The notes beneath the pieces were generated by a model that had not been told where the DNA came from, did no database searches, and saw nothing but the letters and a program-made list of their open reading frames with translations. Positions 26,474 to 34,811 of a stretch of DNA of 64,000 nt are shown here, in pieces. The first letter of the stretch is position 1. Each line of letters starts with the position of its first letter. The stretch spans positions 1 through 64,000 of the forward strand of contig CAJMPU010000004.1 of the NCBI GenBank assembly GCA_905215505.1. Reading direction: 5' to 3'. The DNA is from an uncultured bacterium. GTDB lineage: Bacteria; Actinomycetota; Coriobacteriia; Coriobacteriales; Coriobacteriaceae. The translations under genes were made by a program, and so were the position numbers.

Positions 26474-26680
26474 CGCATCATTTTGAACTGCGGGTCCGCC
26501 AACACGTCCCGCTCGCGGCGCACGATTGTTACGGGGGCGTTTCGCTTTTATGCTGAATGCCCTCGTTTGCGTATGCCGCCCACCGAGAAATACGACCATT
26601 TGGGGCAAAAAGCCTTGCAATGCAGAAAATACTTTTGTGTGGTAAAGCGCAATCAGCGCCGAAAGTTTTTGCCGAGTGCC

Positions 26681-26686
26681 TATAAT
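26681..26686 (+). promoter_or_regulatory. -10 element upstream of ppc
   Basis: TATAAT 44 nt before the ppc start; no good -35 at 17 bp. The 256-bp gap between hisS and ppc contains no gene. Confidence 0.5.
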
Positions 26687-26730
26687 GAATACCGCATGTT
26701 ACGTGCATAGAAGGAGGAATGGGAGGAAAC

Positions 26731-29544
26731 GTGGCTGAGAACCTAAGCAACCAGTCTGTACCCGAAGCCGCGGCGCGTGTCGCTGCCGTGGTCAACCGCC
26801 TCGTTAACCGAATCGGCTCGAATGCCGAGTCCAAGGAGCGTCTCGCCGAGATCGAGATTCCTGAGGAGCTGCGCGACGATCTGGCGCTGTTCTTGCGCCT
26901 GGAGCGCCGTGTGCTTAGCGAGTATGATCCCGAGATCACAGACCTGTTCGACAAGATTTTGACAGCCGAGATTGTGGCCAACGCCGGAAACCCCGGCACC
27001 CGTGCTGCCGACGAGTCCGTCGACGAGCAGGGCGTGCCCACTGCCGACGAGCCCACCGCCGTGGCGTTTCGCGAGGTCGTCGATCTGATCGACAGTCTGC
27101 CGCTCGATAAGCAGCAGGTTATCGTCCGCGCCTTTACGAGCTTCTTCCATCTGGCAAACCTGTCGGAGGAGAATTACCGTGTGGCGCAGCTGCGCGAGCG
27201 TGAGGCCGGCGCATCGACCGATACCGAGGTCGATCCCGCCAACGAGCTCACCGTTGCCTATCACCAGCTGGTGGATGAGATGGGTGTCGAGGGCGCCAAC
27301 GAGCTGCTCGGCAAGCTTGAGTTCCACCCCGTCTTTACCGCGCATCCCACCGAGGCCCGTCGCAAGGCCGTCGAGGGCAAGATTCGTCGTATCTCCAACC
27401 TGCTGGAGGAGCGTCCGCGTCTGGGCGGCTCCGACCTGGTGGAGAACGAGCGCCATATGCTGCAGGAGATTGACGCCCTGGTTCGCACGAGCCCCATCGC
27501 GTTGAAGAAGCCCACGCCGGTCGAGGAAGCCGATACCATCATCGACATCTTCGATAACACGCTGTTTGACGTCATTCCCGTCATCTATCGTCGTTTTGAC
27601 GACTGGGTGCTGGGCGACAAGGCCGGTACCGTGCCGCCGCTGTGCCCGGCGTTCTTCCATCCCGGCAGTTGGATCGGCTCCGACCGCGACGGTAACCCCA
27701 ACGTCACCGCCAAGGTGAGCCGCGAAGTCGCCGCCAAGTATTTCACCCATATGGTGCTCAAGCTCGAGGACAAGTGCCGCCGCATCGGCCGCAACCTCAC
27801 GCTCGAGGCCACCTACAGCAAGCCGTCTGCCGAGCTCATCAACCTGTGGAACCATCAGGTCGAGATGAGCACCCAGTACACCGCACGTGCTGAACTGATC
27901 TCCGAGCACGAGCCGCATCGCGCCGTCATGCTCGTCATGGCCGATCGTCTGAACGCCACCGTGCGTCGTATCACCGACACCATGTACCACAGTGCCGATG
28001 AGTTCCTGGATGACCTGCGTGTCGTCCAGCGTTCGCTGGCCGCCTGCGGTGCCGTCCGTGCCGCCTACGGCCCGGTGCAGACCATCATCTGGCAGGTCGA
28101 GTCCTTCGGCTTCCACATGGTCGAGATGGAGTTCCGTCAGCACTCCGTGGTGCACGCCCGCGCCCTCAAGGATATCCACGAGAACGGTATCCATGGCGAT
28201 CTGCAGCCCATGACGCGTGAGGTCATCGACACCTTCCGTGCCATCGGTTCCATCCAAAAGCGCTACGGCAAGAAGATGGCGCACCGCTACATCATCTCGT
28301 TCACCAAGAGTGCCCAGCATGTGGCCGACGTCTTTGAGCTTGCCCACCTGTCCTTTGCACACGAGGAGGATGTCCCCGAGCTCGATGTGATTCCGCTGTT
28401 CGAGCAGCTTGAGGACCTCGAGGGCTGCGTCAACGTGCTCGACCAGATGCTTACGCTGCCTGTGGTGCAAAAGCGCCTTGCCGAGACCAACCGCCGCATG
28501 GAGGTCATGCTGGGCTATTCCGACTCCTCCAAGGATGCCGGTCCTACCACGGCCATGCTCGCGCTGCACTCCGCGCAGGAGCGCATTGCCAAGTGGGCCG
28601 AGAAGAACGATATCGACCTGGTGCTCATGCACGGTCGCGGCGGTGCCGTGGGTCGTGGCGGCGGCCCGGCCAACAAGGCCGTGCTGGCGCAGCCCAAGGG
28701 TTCGGTCAACTGCTTCTTTAAGCTCACCGAGCAGGGCGAGGTCATCTTTGCCCGTTACGGCAACCGCACGCTGGCTCAGCGCCATGTTGAGTCCGTTGCC
28801 GCCGCAACGCTTTTGCAGTCGGCCCCGAGTGTCGAGAAGACCAACACCGAGACCACGCAGAAGTTCTGGGATATGGCCGACAAGCTCAACGCCGCAAGCC
28901 ACGAGCGCTATCTGGACCTGCTGAACACCGAGGACTTTACACCGTGGTTCTCGACCGTGACGCCGCTGACCGAGGTCGGTCTGCTGCCGATCGGCTCGCG
29001 TCCCGCCAAGCGCGGCTTGGGTGCCAAGTCGCTCGACGACCTGCGTACCATTCCGTGGATCTTCAGCTGGAGCCAGGCGCGCATCAATCTGGCCGCTTGG
29101 TACGGCCTGGGCACCGCCTGCGAGCAGTTTGGTGATCTGGACCAGCTTAAGGCTGCCTACCAGGAGTGGCCGTTCTTCCGCACCTTTATCGACAACATCG
29201 AGATGTCGATTGCCAAGACCGACCAGCGCATCGCCAAGATGTATCTGCACCTGGGCGATCGCCAGGATCTGTCCGAGAAGGTCTTCACCGAGATGCAGCT
29301 CACCCGTAAGTGGGTCCTTGCCATCGTCGGTGACGAGTGGCCGCTGCAGCGTCGTCGCGTGCTCGGCTGCGCCGTCCGCGTGCGTAACCCCTACGTCGAC
29401 GCCCTGTCTATCGCCCAGGTCCGCGCCCTTCGCGAGGTGCGTATGAACCAGGACGAGATGGCAGAGGAGAAGAAAGCCGAGTACATGAGCCTGATCCTTT
29501 CGACCGTGACCGGCGTCTCGGCAGGATTGCAGAACACGGGGTAA
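26731..29544 (+). CDS. ppc: Phosphoenolpyruvate carboxylase
   Basis: Carboxylates PEP to oxaloacetate, an anaplerotic step and, in gut fermenters, a route towards succinate. 937 aa, full length. Catalytic motifs: VFTAHPTEARRKAV (catalytic His), GSWIGSDRDGNPNVT, GYSDSSKDAGP, MHGRGGAVGRGGGP, and the conserved C-terminal QNTG. GTG 26731 has GGGAGG 5 nt upstream; ATG 26719 is in frame but only 1 nt from AAGGAGG. It is followed by a long hairpin element. Confidence 0.96.
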   Translation: MAENLSNQSVPEAAARVAAVVNRLVNRIGSNAESKERLAEIEIPEELRDDLALFLRLERRVLSEYDPEITDLFDKILTAEIVANAGNPGTRAADESVDEQGVPTADEPTAVAFREVVDLIDSLPLDKQQVIVRAFTSFFHLANLSEENYRVAQLREREAGASTDTEVDPANELTVAYHQLVDEMGVEGANELLGKLEFHPVFTAHPTEARRKAVEGKIRRISNLLEERPRLGGSDLVENERHMLQEIDALVRTSPIALKKPTPVEEADTIIDIFDNTLFDVIPVIYRRFDDWVLGDKAGTVPPLCPAFFHPGSWIGSDRDGNPNVTAKVSREVAAKYFTHMVLKLEDKCRRIGRNLTLEATYSKPSAELINLWNHQVEMSTQYTARAELISEHEPHRAVMLVMADRLNATVRRITDTMYHSADEFLDDLRVVQRSLAACGAVRAAYGPVQTIIWQVESFGFHMVEMEFRQHSVVHARALKDIHENGIHGDLQPMTREVIDTFRAIGSIQKRYGKKMAHRYIISFTKSAQHVADVFELAHLSFAHEEDVPELDVIPLFEQLEDLEGCVNVLDQMLTLPVVQKRLAETNRRMEVMLGYSDSSKDAGPTTAMLALHSAQERIAKWAEKNDIDLVLMHGRGGAVGRGGGPANKAVLAQPKGSVNCFFKLTEQGEVIFARYGNRTLAQRHVESVAAATLLQSAPSVEKTNTETTQKFWDMADKLNAASHERYLDLLNTEDFTPWFSTVTPLTEVGLLPIGSRPAKRGLGAKSLDDLRTIPWIFSWSQARINLAAWYGLGTACEQFGDLDQLKAAYQEWPFFRTFIDNIEMSIAKTDQRIAKMYLHLGDRQDLSEKVFTEMQLTRKWVLAIVGDEWPLQRRRVLGCAVRVRNPYVDALSIAQVRALREVRMNQDEMAEEKKAEYMSLILSTVTGVSAGLQNTG

Positions 29545-29567
29545 TCGATAGCCCTGTGGCTCTCACC

Positions 29568-29694
29568 GGGACCAGATGGGATTCCCTCTGAATGCGTCCT
29601 CGCACTTGAGGCCCCCTTATCCTGCTCCTTCGGAGTTGCGGATAAGGGGGCTTCGTGCTGCGGAATGCATTCAGAGGGAAACCCATCGGGTCCC
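29568..29694. repeat. Long hairpin element R1 (between ppc and larA)
   Basis: Outer arms of 28 nt (29568-29595 and 29667-29694) pair at 26 of 28 positions. Inner arms GCCCCCTTATCC (29611-29622) and GGATAAGGGGGC (29640-29651) pair fully; the apex is CTCC-TTC-GGAG. Between outer and inner stems lies an asymmetric internal loop: left GTCCTCGCACTTGAG, right TTCGTGCTGCGGAAT. The same plan with unrelated stems but the same loop words recurs at 32170-32294. It may also act as the ppc terminator. Confidence 0.88.
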
Positions 29695-29697
29695 TTC

Positions 29698-29890
29698 GTC
29701 CTCGGTCTTCGGGGATTACAGCTGAGGGGAGAATGGCGTGCTTCGCGCTTAATGTGGGGTGCGGCGAGGGCTTCTTGCGTGCTGCGGAGTGTGCCTAAAA
29801 GTAAACTGATGGCGGGCCCTGCGATGTCCGGTCTTCGACGGATTACTGCTGGGGAGAAGATAACGCGCTTCGCGCGTTTTGGATGGGGTC
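29698..29890. repeat. Degenerate repeats between R1 and larA
   Basis: Two diverged ~60-nt direct repeats, at about 29703-29762 and 29829-29888, share GGTCTTCG, GGATTAC, CTG.GGGAGAA and GCTTCGCGC. GTCCTCGG (29698) and TGCTGCGGAGTG (29780-29791) resemble the R1/R2 loop words, suggesting a decayed third copy. From 29891 to 30089 I see only the larA leader. Confidence 0.6.
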
Positions 29891-30089
29891 TATCCTGGTG
29901 GCGCATTTGGCGCTTCTCGCCTTACGACTGTGGCGGCCGCGGTCCTGTTTGGGATCGCGGTTGTTTTGTTGTGGGTCAAATATGAACGTTGTGTTAATGA
30001 GTCGGTGGACGGTGGTGTTTTTCGGTGAGCGGCGTATCCTTCCAACGGTTTATCTAGTGTGTCAGTTGAAAGGAAGAGGGCGCTCGTCA

Positions 30090-31367
30090 TTGTTTGAATG
30101 TGAACTGCCGTTTGACCACAAGACGTTGCATCTGGAACTCGAGGATAAGAACTTCGCGGGTGTGATGGAAGGTCACCAAAACGAGTTTAAGACTACGAAA
30201 TCGCAGGAAGAGCTGGTAGAGGAGTCGCTTGCCAACCCTTATGGCTCGCCTTCGCTCGAGGAGCTTTGTGCTGGCAAGAAGGATATTGTCATCATTAGCT
30301 CCGATCATACGCGTCCCGTTCCCTCGCGTGTGACGATGCCTATTCTGCTGCATCACATCCATTCCGCTGCGCCCGAGGCTCGCGTGCGTATTTTGGTTGC
30401 TACGGGTATGCACCGTCCGTCGACGCACGAGGAGCTCGTCAATAAGTATGGCGAGGAGATCGTTGCCAACGAGGAAATCGTTATGCACGTCGCGACTGAC
30501 GACAGCATGATGAAAAAGATCGGTACCCTGCCTTCTGGTGGCGAGTGCATCATCAACAAGATCGCTGCCGATTGTGACCTGCTGCTTGCCGAGGGCTTTA
30601 TTGAGCCGCACTTCTTTGCCGGTTTCTCTGGTAGCCGCAAGTCCGTCCTGCCTGGCATCGCCAGCTACAAGACCATCATGTACAACCACAACGGTCAGTT
30701 TGTGAATGATTCCCACTCGCGTGCCGGCAACCTGTGCCACAACCACGTGAGCGAGGACATGTTTGCCGCCGCTGAGATGGCCCACCTCGCCTTTGTGCTT
30801 AACGTGGTGCTTAACGGCAAGCACGAGGTCATCGGCTCCTTTGCCGGCGACATCCACAAGGCTCACGAGGCCGGCTGCGAGTTCGTGAAGAGCCTTGCCG
30901 GCGTTGAGCCCGTCGAGTGCGAGATTGCCATCACCACCAACGGTGGCTATCCGCTCGATCAGAACATCTATCAGGCCGTGAAGGGAATGTGCGCTGCCGA
31001 GGCCACACTTCCCGAGGGCGGTGTGATTATCGATGTCGCCGGTTGTGCCGACGGTCACGGTGGCGAGGGCTTCTATCACAACATCGCCGACAATGATCCG
31101 GCAGAGTTTGAGCGCGCCTGCATCGACCGTCCTAAGGATGAGACCCTGCCCGACCAGTGGACGAGCCAGATCTTTGCACGCATCCTGGCGCATCACCCTG
31201 TGATCATGGTCACCGACCTGTGCGATCACCAGATGCTCAAGGATATGCACATGACGCCGGTCAACACTATCGAGGAGGCGCTCAGGCTCGCCTTTGAGAT
31301 GAAGGGCGCCGATGCCAAGGTGGCCGTCATTCCCGATGGCCTGGGCGTTGTCGTCGCTCAGCACTAG
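30090..31367 (+). CDS. larA: Lactate racemase (LarA family nickel-pincer enzyme)
   Basis: Interconverts D- and L-lactate (or a related 2-hydroxyacid) using the nickel-pincer nucleotide cofactor. With a TTG start at 30090 (GGAAGAGGG upstream) the protein is 425 aa. The residues described for Lactiplantibacillus plantarum LarA then fall at identical numbers: Asp72 and Arg75 in SSDHTRP, His108 in ATGMHRP, His174 in EPHFFAG, Lys184 in FSGSRKSVLPG (the residue that carries the cofactor), and His200 in MYNHN. The frame is open upstream to 29883, but that extension has no family similarity. It is followed by an aquaglyceroporin gene; the cofactor genes larB and larC are convergent downstream. Confidence 0.93.
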   Translation: MFECELPFDHKTLHLELEDKNFAGVMEGHQNEFKTTKSQEELVEESLANPYGSPSLEELCAGKKDIVIISSDHTRPVPSRVTMPILLHHIHSAAPEARVRILVATGMHRPSTHEELVNKYGEEIVANEEIVMHVATDDSMMKKIGTLPSGGECIINKIAADCDLLLAEGFIEPHFFAGFSGSRKSVLPGIASYKTIMYNHNGQFVNDSHSRAGNLCHNHVSEDMFAAAEMAHLAFVLNVVLNGKHEVIGSFAGDIHKAHEAGCEFVKSLAGVEPVECEIAITTNGGYPLDQNIYQAVKGMCAAEATLPEGGVIIDVAGCADGHGGEGFYHNIADNDPAEFERACIDRPKDETLPDQWTSQIFARILAHHPVIMVTDLCDHQMLKDMHMTPVNTIEEALRLAFEMKGADAKVAVIPDGLGVVVAQH

Positions 31368-31416
31368 TGCGCGGCCCAAACGAATCGTTTGTAACCGACA
31401 AGAAAGATAAGGTTTT

Positions 31417-32148
31417 ATGCTTACCAAACTCCTCTGCGAATTCGGCGCAACGGCCCTCATGATCATCTTTGGCGTGGGCGTGCACTGCGATACCGTGCTT
31501 AAGGGCACCAAGTATCAGGGCTCCGGCCATATGTTCGCCATCACCACCTGGTCTTTTGGCATCTCGGTCTGCCTGTTTGTCTTTGGCGGCGCCGTGTGCA
31601 TGAACCCCGCGATGGTGCTTGCGCAGTGCATCGTCGGTCTGGTGCCGTGGGGCAACTGCATCCCCTTTATGCTCGCTGATATGCTCGGCGGCTTTGTGGG
31701 TGCCGTGATCGCGTGGTTGATGTATGCCGATGAGTTCAAGGCCTCCGAGGGCGCCGTCGACCCCATTGCACAGCGCAATATCTTCTCGACCAACCCCACC
31801 ACCGAGGGCACCAACTATGCCCGTAACTTCTTCTGCGAGGCTATCTGCACCTTTGTGTTCATCAGCGCCATCCTTGCTGTCGCTAGCCGCGCCGGCGAGA
31901 ACGTTTTGATGCTCGCTATCTGCGTCGGTCTGATCGTATGGGCTGTTGGTATGGGCATGGGCGGCATCACCGGCTTCGCCATGAACCAGGCTCGTGACCT
32001 TGGTCCTCGCATGGCCTATCAGGTGCTGCCGATCAAGAACAAGGCCGACAACAACTGGAAGTACGGCCTGCTCGTTCCTGGCATCGCTCCGTTTGTCGGT
32101 GCTATCGTGGCTGCGCTGTTTGTGCACGGTTTCTTGGGCATGTTCTAG
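31417..32148 (+). CDS. larD: MIP-family aquaglyceroporin, LarD-like lactate channel
   Basis: 243 aa with six membrane helices and two half-helix loops. The first loop has the normal NPA (CMNPAMV); the second reads NQARDLGPR where glycerol facilitators have NPARD, so Pro is replaced by Gln. In L. plantarum the larD product is an aquaglyceroporin that passes lactic acid, and position directly after larA supports the same role (inference). Likely co-transcribed with larA (49-nt gap). Confidence 0.85.
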   Translation: MLTKLLCEFGATALMIIFGVGVHCDTVLKGTKYQGSGHMFAITTWSFGISVCLFVFGGAVCMNPAMVLAQCIVGLVPWGNCIPFMLADMLGGFVGAVIAWLMYADEFKASEGAVDPIAQRNIFSTNPTTEGTNYARNFFCEAICTFVFISAILAVASRAGENVLMLAICVGLIVWAVGMGMGGITGFAMNQARDLGPRMAYQVLPIKNKADNNWKYGLLVPGIAPFVGAIVAALFVHGFLGMF

Positions 32149-32169
32149 TCCAAGGCTACATAGTTGTCC

Positions 32170-32294
32170 GCTGGCCGCATGGGGTAACTTCCCAGCGCGT
32201 CCTCGGACATGCAAAAAGGCTCGCTGCGCACTTCGTGCGGCGAGCCTTTTTGCGTCCTGCGGAATGCGCTGGGAAGTTACCCCATGCGGCCAGC
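32170..32294. repeat. Long hairpin element R2 (after larD)
   Basis: Outer arms are a perfect 29-bp inverted repeat (32170-32198 and 32266-32294). Inner arms GCAAAAAGGCTCGC and GCGAGCCTTTTTGC (32211-32224, 32240-32253) pair perfectly; the apex is CGCAC-TTC-GTGCG. Internal loop: left GTCCTCGGACAT, right GTCCTGCGGAAT. These loop words and the TTC apex match R1, while all stems differ. From 32295 to 32450 there is no gene or clear signal. Confidence 0.9.
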
Positions 32295-32450
32295 TGCGGG
32301 ATTTTAGTCGCGTTGGAACAAGCAACCCAACGTATATATCTGAATTTGGATGGGAGGGGCTTGTTGCTGTTGGGGGCGTTGAAGTGCGAGTGACACTTTG
32401 GGATGCGTGGTGCCCTGGGTTGGGGCGATGCTTTGGGATGTGCTTCTTAC

Positions 32451-32990
32451 TTAGCTAAAGAGGGGCTTTATGGCCGAGAGGTAGTCTTTGGCGACGTCGG
32501 CCTTATCTGCTTGGAAGTTGTGCCAGGCCCACCATTGGACCATTCCTACGAAGCTTGAGGCTATGTGGTGTAGCAGGAAGCTTCGGTCCATGGTGCCAGC
32601 GGGGCCGTTTGGGTCGGTAGGGACGGTTTCGGCTGCTCGTGACATGATGGTCTTGCGTAAACAGTCGGCGAAGACGCGTGAGCCGGCGCCGGCTACGAGG
32701 GCTCGAACGCCCTGGCGGCGCTCCCAGAGGTTGTTGAGGATATGCTCGACCTGCACGAGTGGGTCGTCGAGCGGTGTACCATCGTCGTCGAGGGCGTGGG
32801 TGCAGATGTCGTTCACGAGCTCGGACAGTAGGTCTTCTTTGCTCTTAAAGAGGCTGTAGAATGTCGCGCGGCCTACGTGAGCGCGCGCGATGATGTCACC
32901 GACGGTGATCTTGCCGTAGTCCTCCTCGCGTAGGAGTTCGGAAAACGCCGTGACAATAGCGGCACGGCTTTTGGTTTTGCGGGCATCCAT
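32451..32990 (-). CDS. TetR-family transcriptional regulator
   Basis: 179 aa. N-terminal helix-turn-helix KSRAAIVTAFSELLREEDYGKITVGDIIARAHVGRATFYSLFKSKEDLL; the C-terminal ligand domain is unrecognised, with Trp-rich FVGMVQWWAWHN. Its ATG lies 2 nt after the larC stop, so it is the third gene of larB-larC-tetR. It probably regulates the lar genes; the inverted repeat at 34742-34775, before larB, is a candidate operator. Confidence 0.88.
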   Translation of the reverse strand: MDARKTKSRAAIVTAFSELLREEDYGKITVGDIIARAHVGRATFYSLFKSKEDLLSELVNDICTHALDDDGTPLDDPLVQVEHILNNLWERRQGVRALVAGAGSRVFADCLRKTIMSRAAETVPTDPNGPAGTMDRSFLLHHIASSFVGMVQWWAWHNFQADKADVAKDYLSAIKPLFS

Positions 32991-32992
32991 GG

Positions 32993-33904
32993 CTATGCAT
33001 CTACGTGAACCAGCAGGCAACGGAGCGTGCCGGAGCAGCCCTCGTAGGGGCGCTTACCGGCGCCGTAGCCGACGGCCTCGATGCGGTAGCGGGCCGGCAG
33101 GTGCTCGGACGTGCGCAGTGCGGCTACGATGGCGGCGCCCGTGGGCGTCACGAGCTCGCCGGCGACCGGTGCGGGCGTGAGGGCGATATTGCCTGCTTGG
33201 CATAGGTTGACGACGGCGGGCACCGGGATGGGCATAAGGCCGTGGGCGCAGTGGATGGTGCCGTGACCCTCGGAGAGCGACTCGACGACAATATCCTCGA
33301 TGCCCAGGTCATCGAGGCAGATGGCGACCGAGCAGATGTCAACGATGGAATCGATGGCGCCTACCTCGTGGAACATGACGGTCTCGGGCGTTTTGCCGTG
33401 GGCCTTGGCCTCGGCGGCGGCAAGCGCGGTAAAGATGGCGAGCGCGCGATGCTTGGCACCATCGCTTAGCTGTGAGCCGTCGATGATGTCGGTGACGTCC
33501 GCCAAAGAACGGTGGTGATGATGGTGGGCGTGATGATGGCCCTCGTGCTCATGGGCCTGGCCCTCATGGTCGTGCTCATGACAGTGCCCGTGTTCATGCT
33601 CACCATGGTCATGATGGTGATGCTCATGCGCGTGCTCGGTGCCCACTTCGTTGCCGTAGAGCCATGCCATGTCGTGGTCGTGGTTCTCGAGCTCCTCTGC
33701 CAGCCGAACGTCAAAGTCGCAGGCGTCGATGCCATGCTTGTTTACGCGTGTAACGGCAATCTCAAAGCCGCCGACCGGAAGCGTGGCGAGCTGCTCGCGC
33801 AGATGCTCCTTGCTGGCGCCCAGGTCGAGCAGGGCCGCGACGGTCATGTCACCGCTGATGCCCGAGGTGCCGTCGATGACAAGCGTGTGCTGATGGTTGG
33901 ACAT
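32993..33904 (-). CDS. larC: LarC N-terminal domain (LarC1-like), LarC2 domain missing
   Basis: LarC inserts nickel into the pincer nucleotide of LarA. This protein is 303 aa: the N-terminal TLVIDGTSGISGDMTVAALLDLG, a histidine-rich insert (residues 75-131, with runs HHHH and HHHHHH) that likely binds nickel, and the LarC1 core with MFHEVGAIDSIVDI and HCAHGLMPIPVPAV. It stops at GYGAGKRPYEGCSGTLRCLL, where full LarC proteins (about 400 aa) continue into the LarC2 domain. In L. plantarum LarC1 and LarC2 are joined by frameshifting; here tetR begins 2 nt after the stop and no LarC2-like frame follows. ATG 33904 has AAGGAG upstream. Confidence 0.88.
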   Translation of the reverse strand: MSNHQHTLVIDGTSGISGDMTVAALLDLGASKEHLREQLATLPVGGFEIAVTRVNKHGIDACDFDVRLAEELENHDHDMAWLYGNEVGTEHAHEHHHHDHGEHEHGHCHEHDHEGQAHEHEGHHHAHHHHHRSLADVTDIIDGSQLSDGAKHRALAIFTALAAAEAKAHGKTPETVMFHEVGAIDSIVDICSVAICLDDLGIEDIVVESLSEGHGTIHCAHGLMPIPVPAVVNLCQAGNIALTPAPVAGELVTPTGAAIVAALRTSEHLPARYRIEAVGYGAGKRPYEGCSGTLRCLLVHVDA

Positions 33905-33914
33905 GAAATGCTCC

Positions 33915-34697
33915 TTAGCAGGCGCAGGACGTGCCGGCGCCCAGATGATTGATAAGACTTGCCTGATAGGCGGCGCCGAAACCGTTGTCGATGTTGACGA
34001 CCGAGATGCCGCTGGCGCAGGAGTTGAGCATGGCGAGCAACGCGGCCACGCCGCCAAAGCTCGCGCCATAGCCCACGCTGGTGGGAACGGCGATGACCGG
34101 ACAGCTCACCAAGCCGCCGATAACGCTCGCCAGGGCGCCTTCCATGCCGGCGATGGCGATGATCACCTGCGCCTGGGCAAGTTCCTCAGCATGAGCGAGC
34201 AGGCGGTGCAGGCCGGCGACACCCACGTCGTAGAGGCGATCGACCTCGTTGCCGTAGAACTCGGCCGTCAGTGCCGCCTCTTCGGCGACGGGCAGGTCGC
34301 TCGTGCCGGCGCAGGCGACGACAACGCGTCCGTTGCCGGTGGGGGAGGGCTTGCCACCAACCAGGGCGAGCTGGGCGTCCGGGACATATCCCAGGTCAAT
34401 GTCGTTGTCGAGAAGCTCAGCGGTGCGCGCGGCTTTTTCGGCATCCAAGCGTGTGACCAGGATGCGCTCCTGGTCTGCATCGAGTAATGCTTTGATAATG
34501 GCGGCAATTTGCTCGGCGGTTTTACCGGCACCGTAGACAACCTCACCGGCCCCCTGGCGCACTCCGCGCGAAAGATCGAGCTGCGCAAAGCCCAAATCGG
34601 CGGTCGGAGCCGTCTGGATGCGCGTCAGGGCGACGTCCGGGGTGACTGTTCCGCCGGCAACATCGCTCAGCAGCTGCTCAAGATCTCGCTTATCCAT
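33915..34697 (-). CDS. larB: LarB, nicotinate dinucleotide carboxylase/hydrolase
   Basis: First enzyme of nickel-pincer cofactor synthesis: carboxylates and hydrolyses nicotinic acid adenine dinucleotide. 260 aa with a PurE-like C-terminal half (VVVACAGTSDLPVAEEA, FYGNEVDRLYDVGVAGLHRLL, IAIAGMEGALASVIGGL, and VPTSVGYGASFGGVAALLAMLNSCA). ATG 34697 is preferred (GAAGGGAA upstream). larC starts 10 nt downstream. larE, the sulfur-inserting enzyme, is not in this window. Confidence 0.92.
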   Translation of the reverse strand: MDKRDLEQLLSDVAGGTVTPDVALTRIQTAPTADLGFAQLDLSRGVRQGAGEVVYGAGKTAEQIAAIIKALLDADQERILVTRLDAEKAARTAELLDNDIDLGYVPDAQLALVGGKPSPTGNGRVVVACAGTSDLPVAEEAALTAEFYGNEVDRLYDVGVAGLHRLLAHAEELAQAQVIIAIAGMEGALASVIGGLVSCPVIAVPTSVGYGASFGGVAALLAMLNSCASGISVVNIDNGFGAAYQASLINHLGAGTSCAC

Positions 34698-34741
34698 ATA
34701 TGTTCCCTTCGACGGCGCAAAGTCTAACACTCAAAGGGGAT

Positions 34742-34775
34742 GTTTCCGAACACTAAGACAAAATTGTTCGGAAAC
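34742..34775. promoter_or_regulatory. 11-bp inverted repeat upstream of larB-larC-tetR (candidate TetR operator)
   Basis: GTTTCCGAACA (34742-34752), a 12-bp spacer, and TGTTCGGAAAC (34765-34775): a perfect inverted repeat 45 bp upstream of larB. Position and symmetry suit a TetR-family operator, with the regulator encoded in the same operon. No convincing -35/-10 pair was found for the minus strand. Confidence 0.55.
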
Positions 34776-34811
34776 TATAGGACAGACTGATTCAATTGTT
34801 AGACGGATCGG

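Noticed and set aside
29883..30089. N-terminal extension of larA
   Set aside because: Translation is unlike LarA. The TTG start at 30090 puts all active-site residues at their family numbering and has an RBS.
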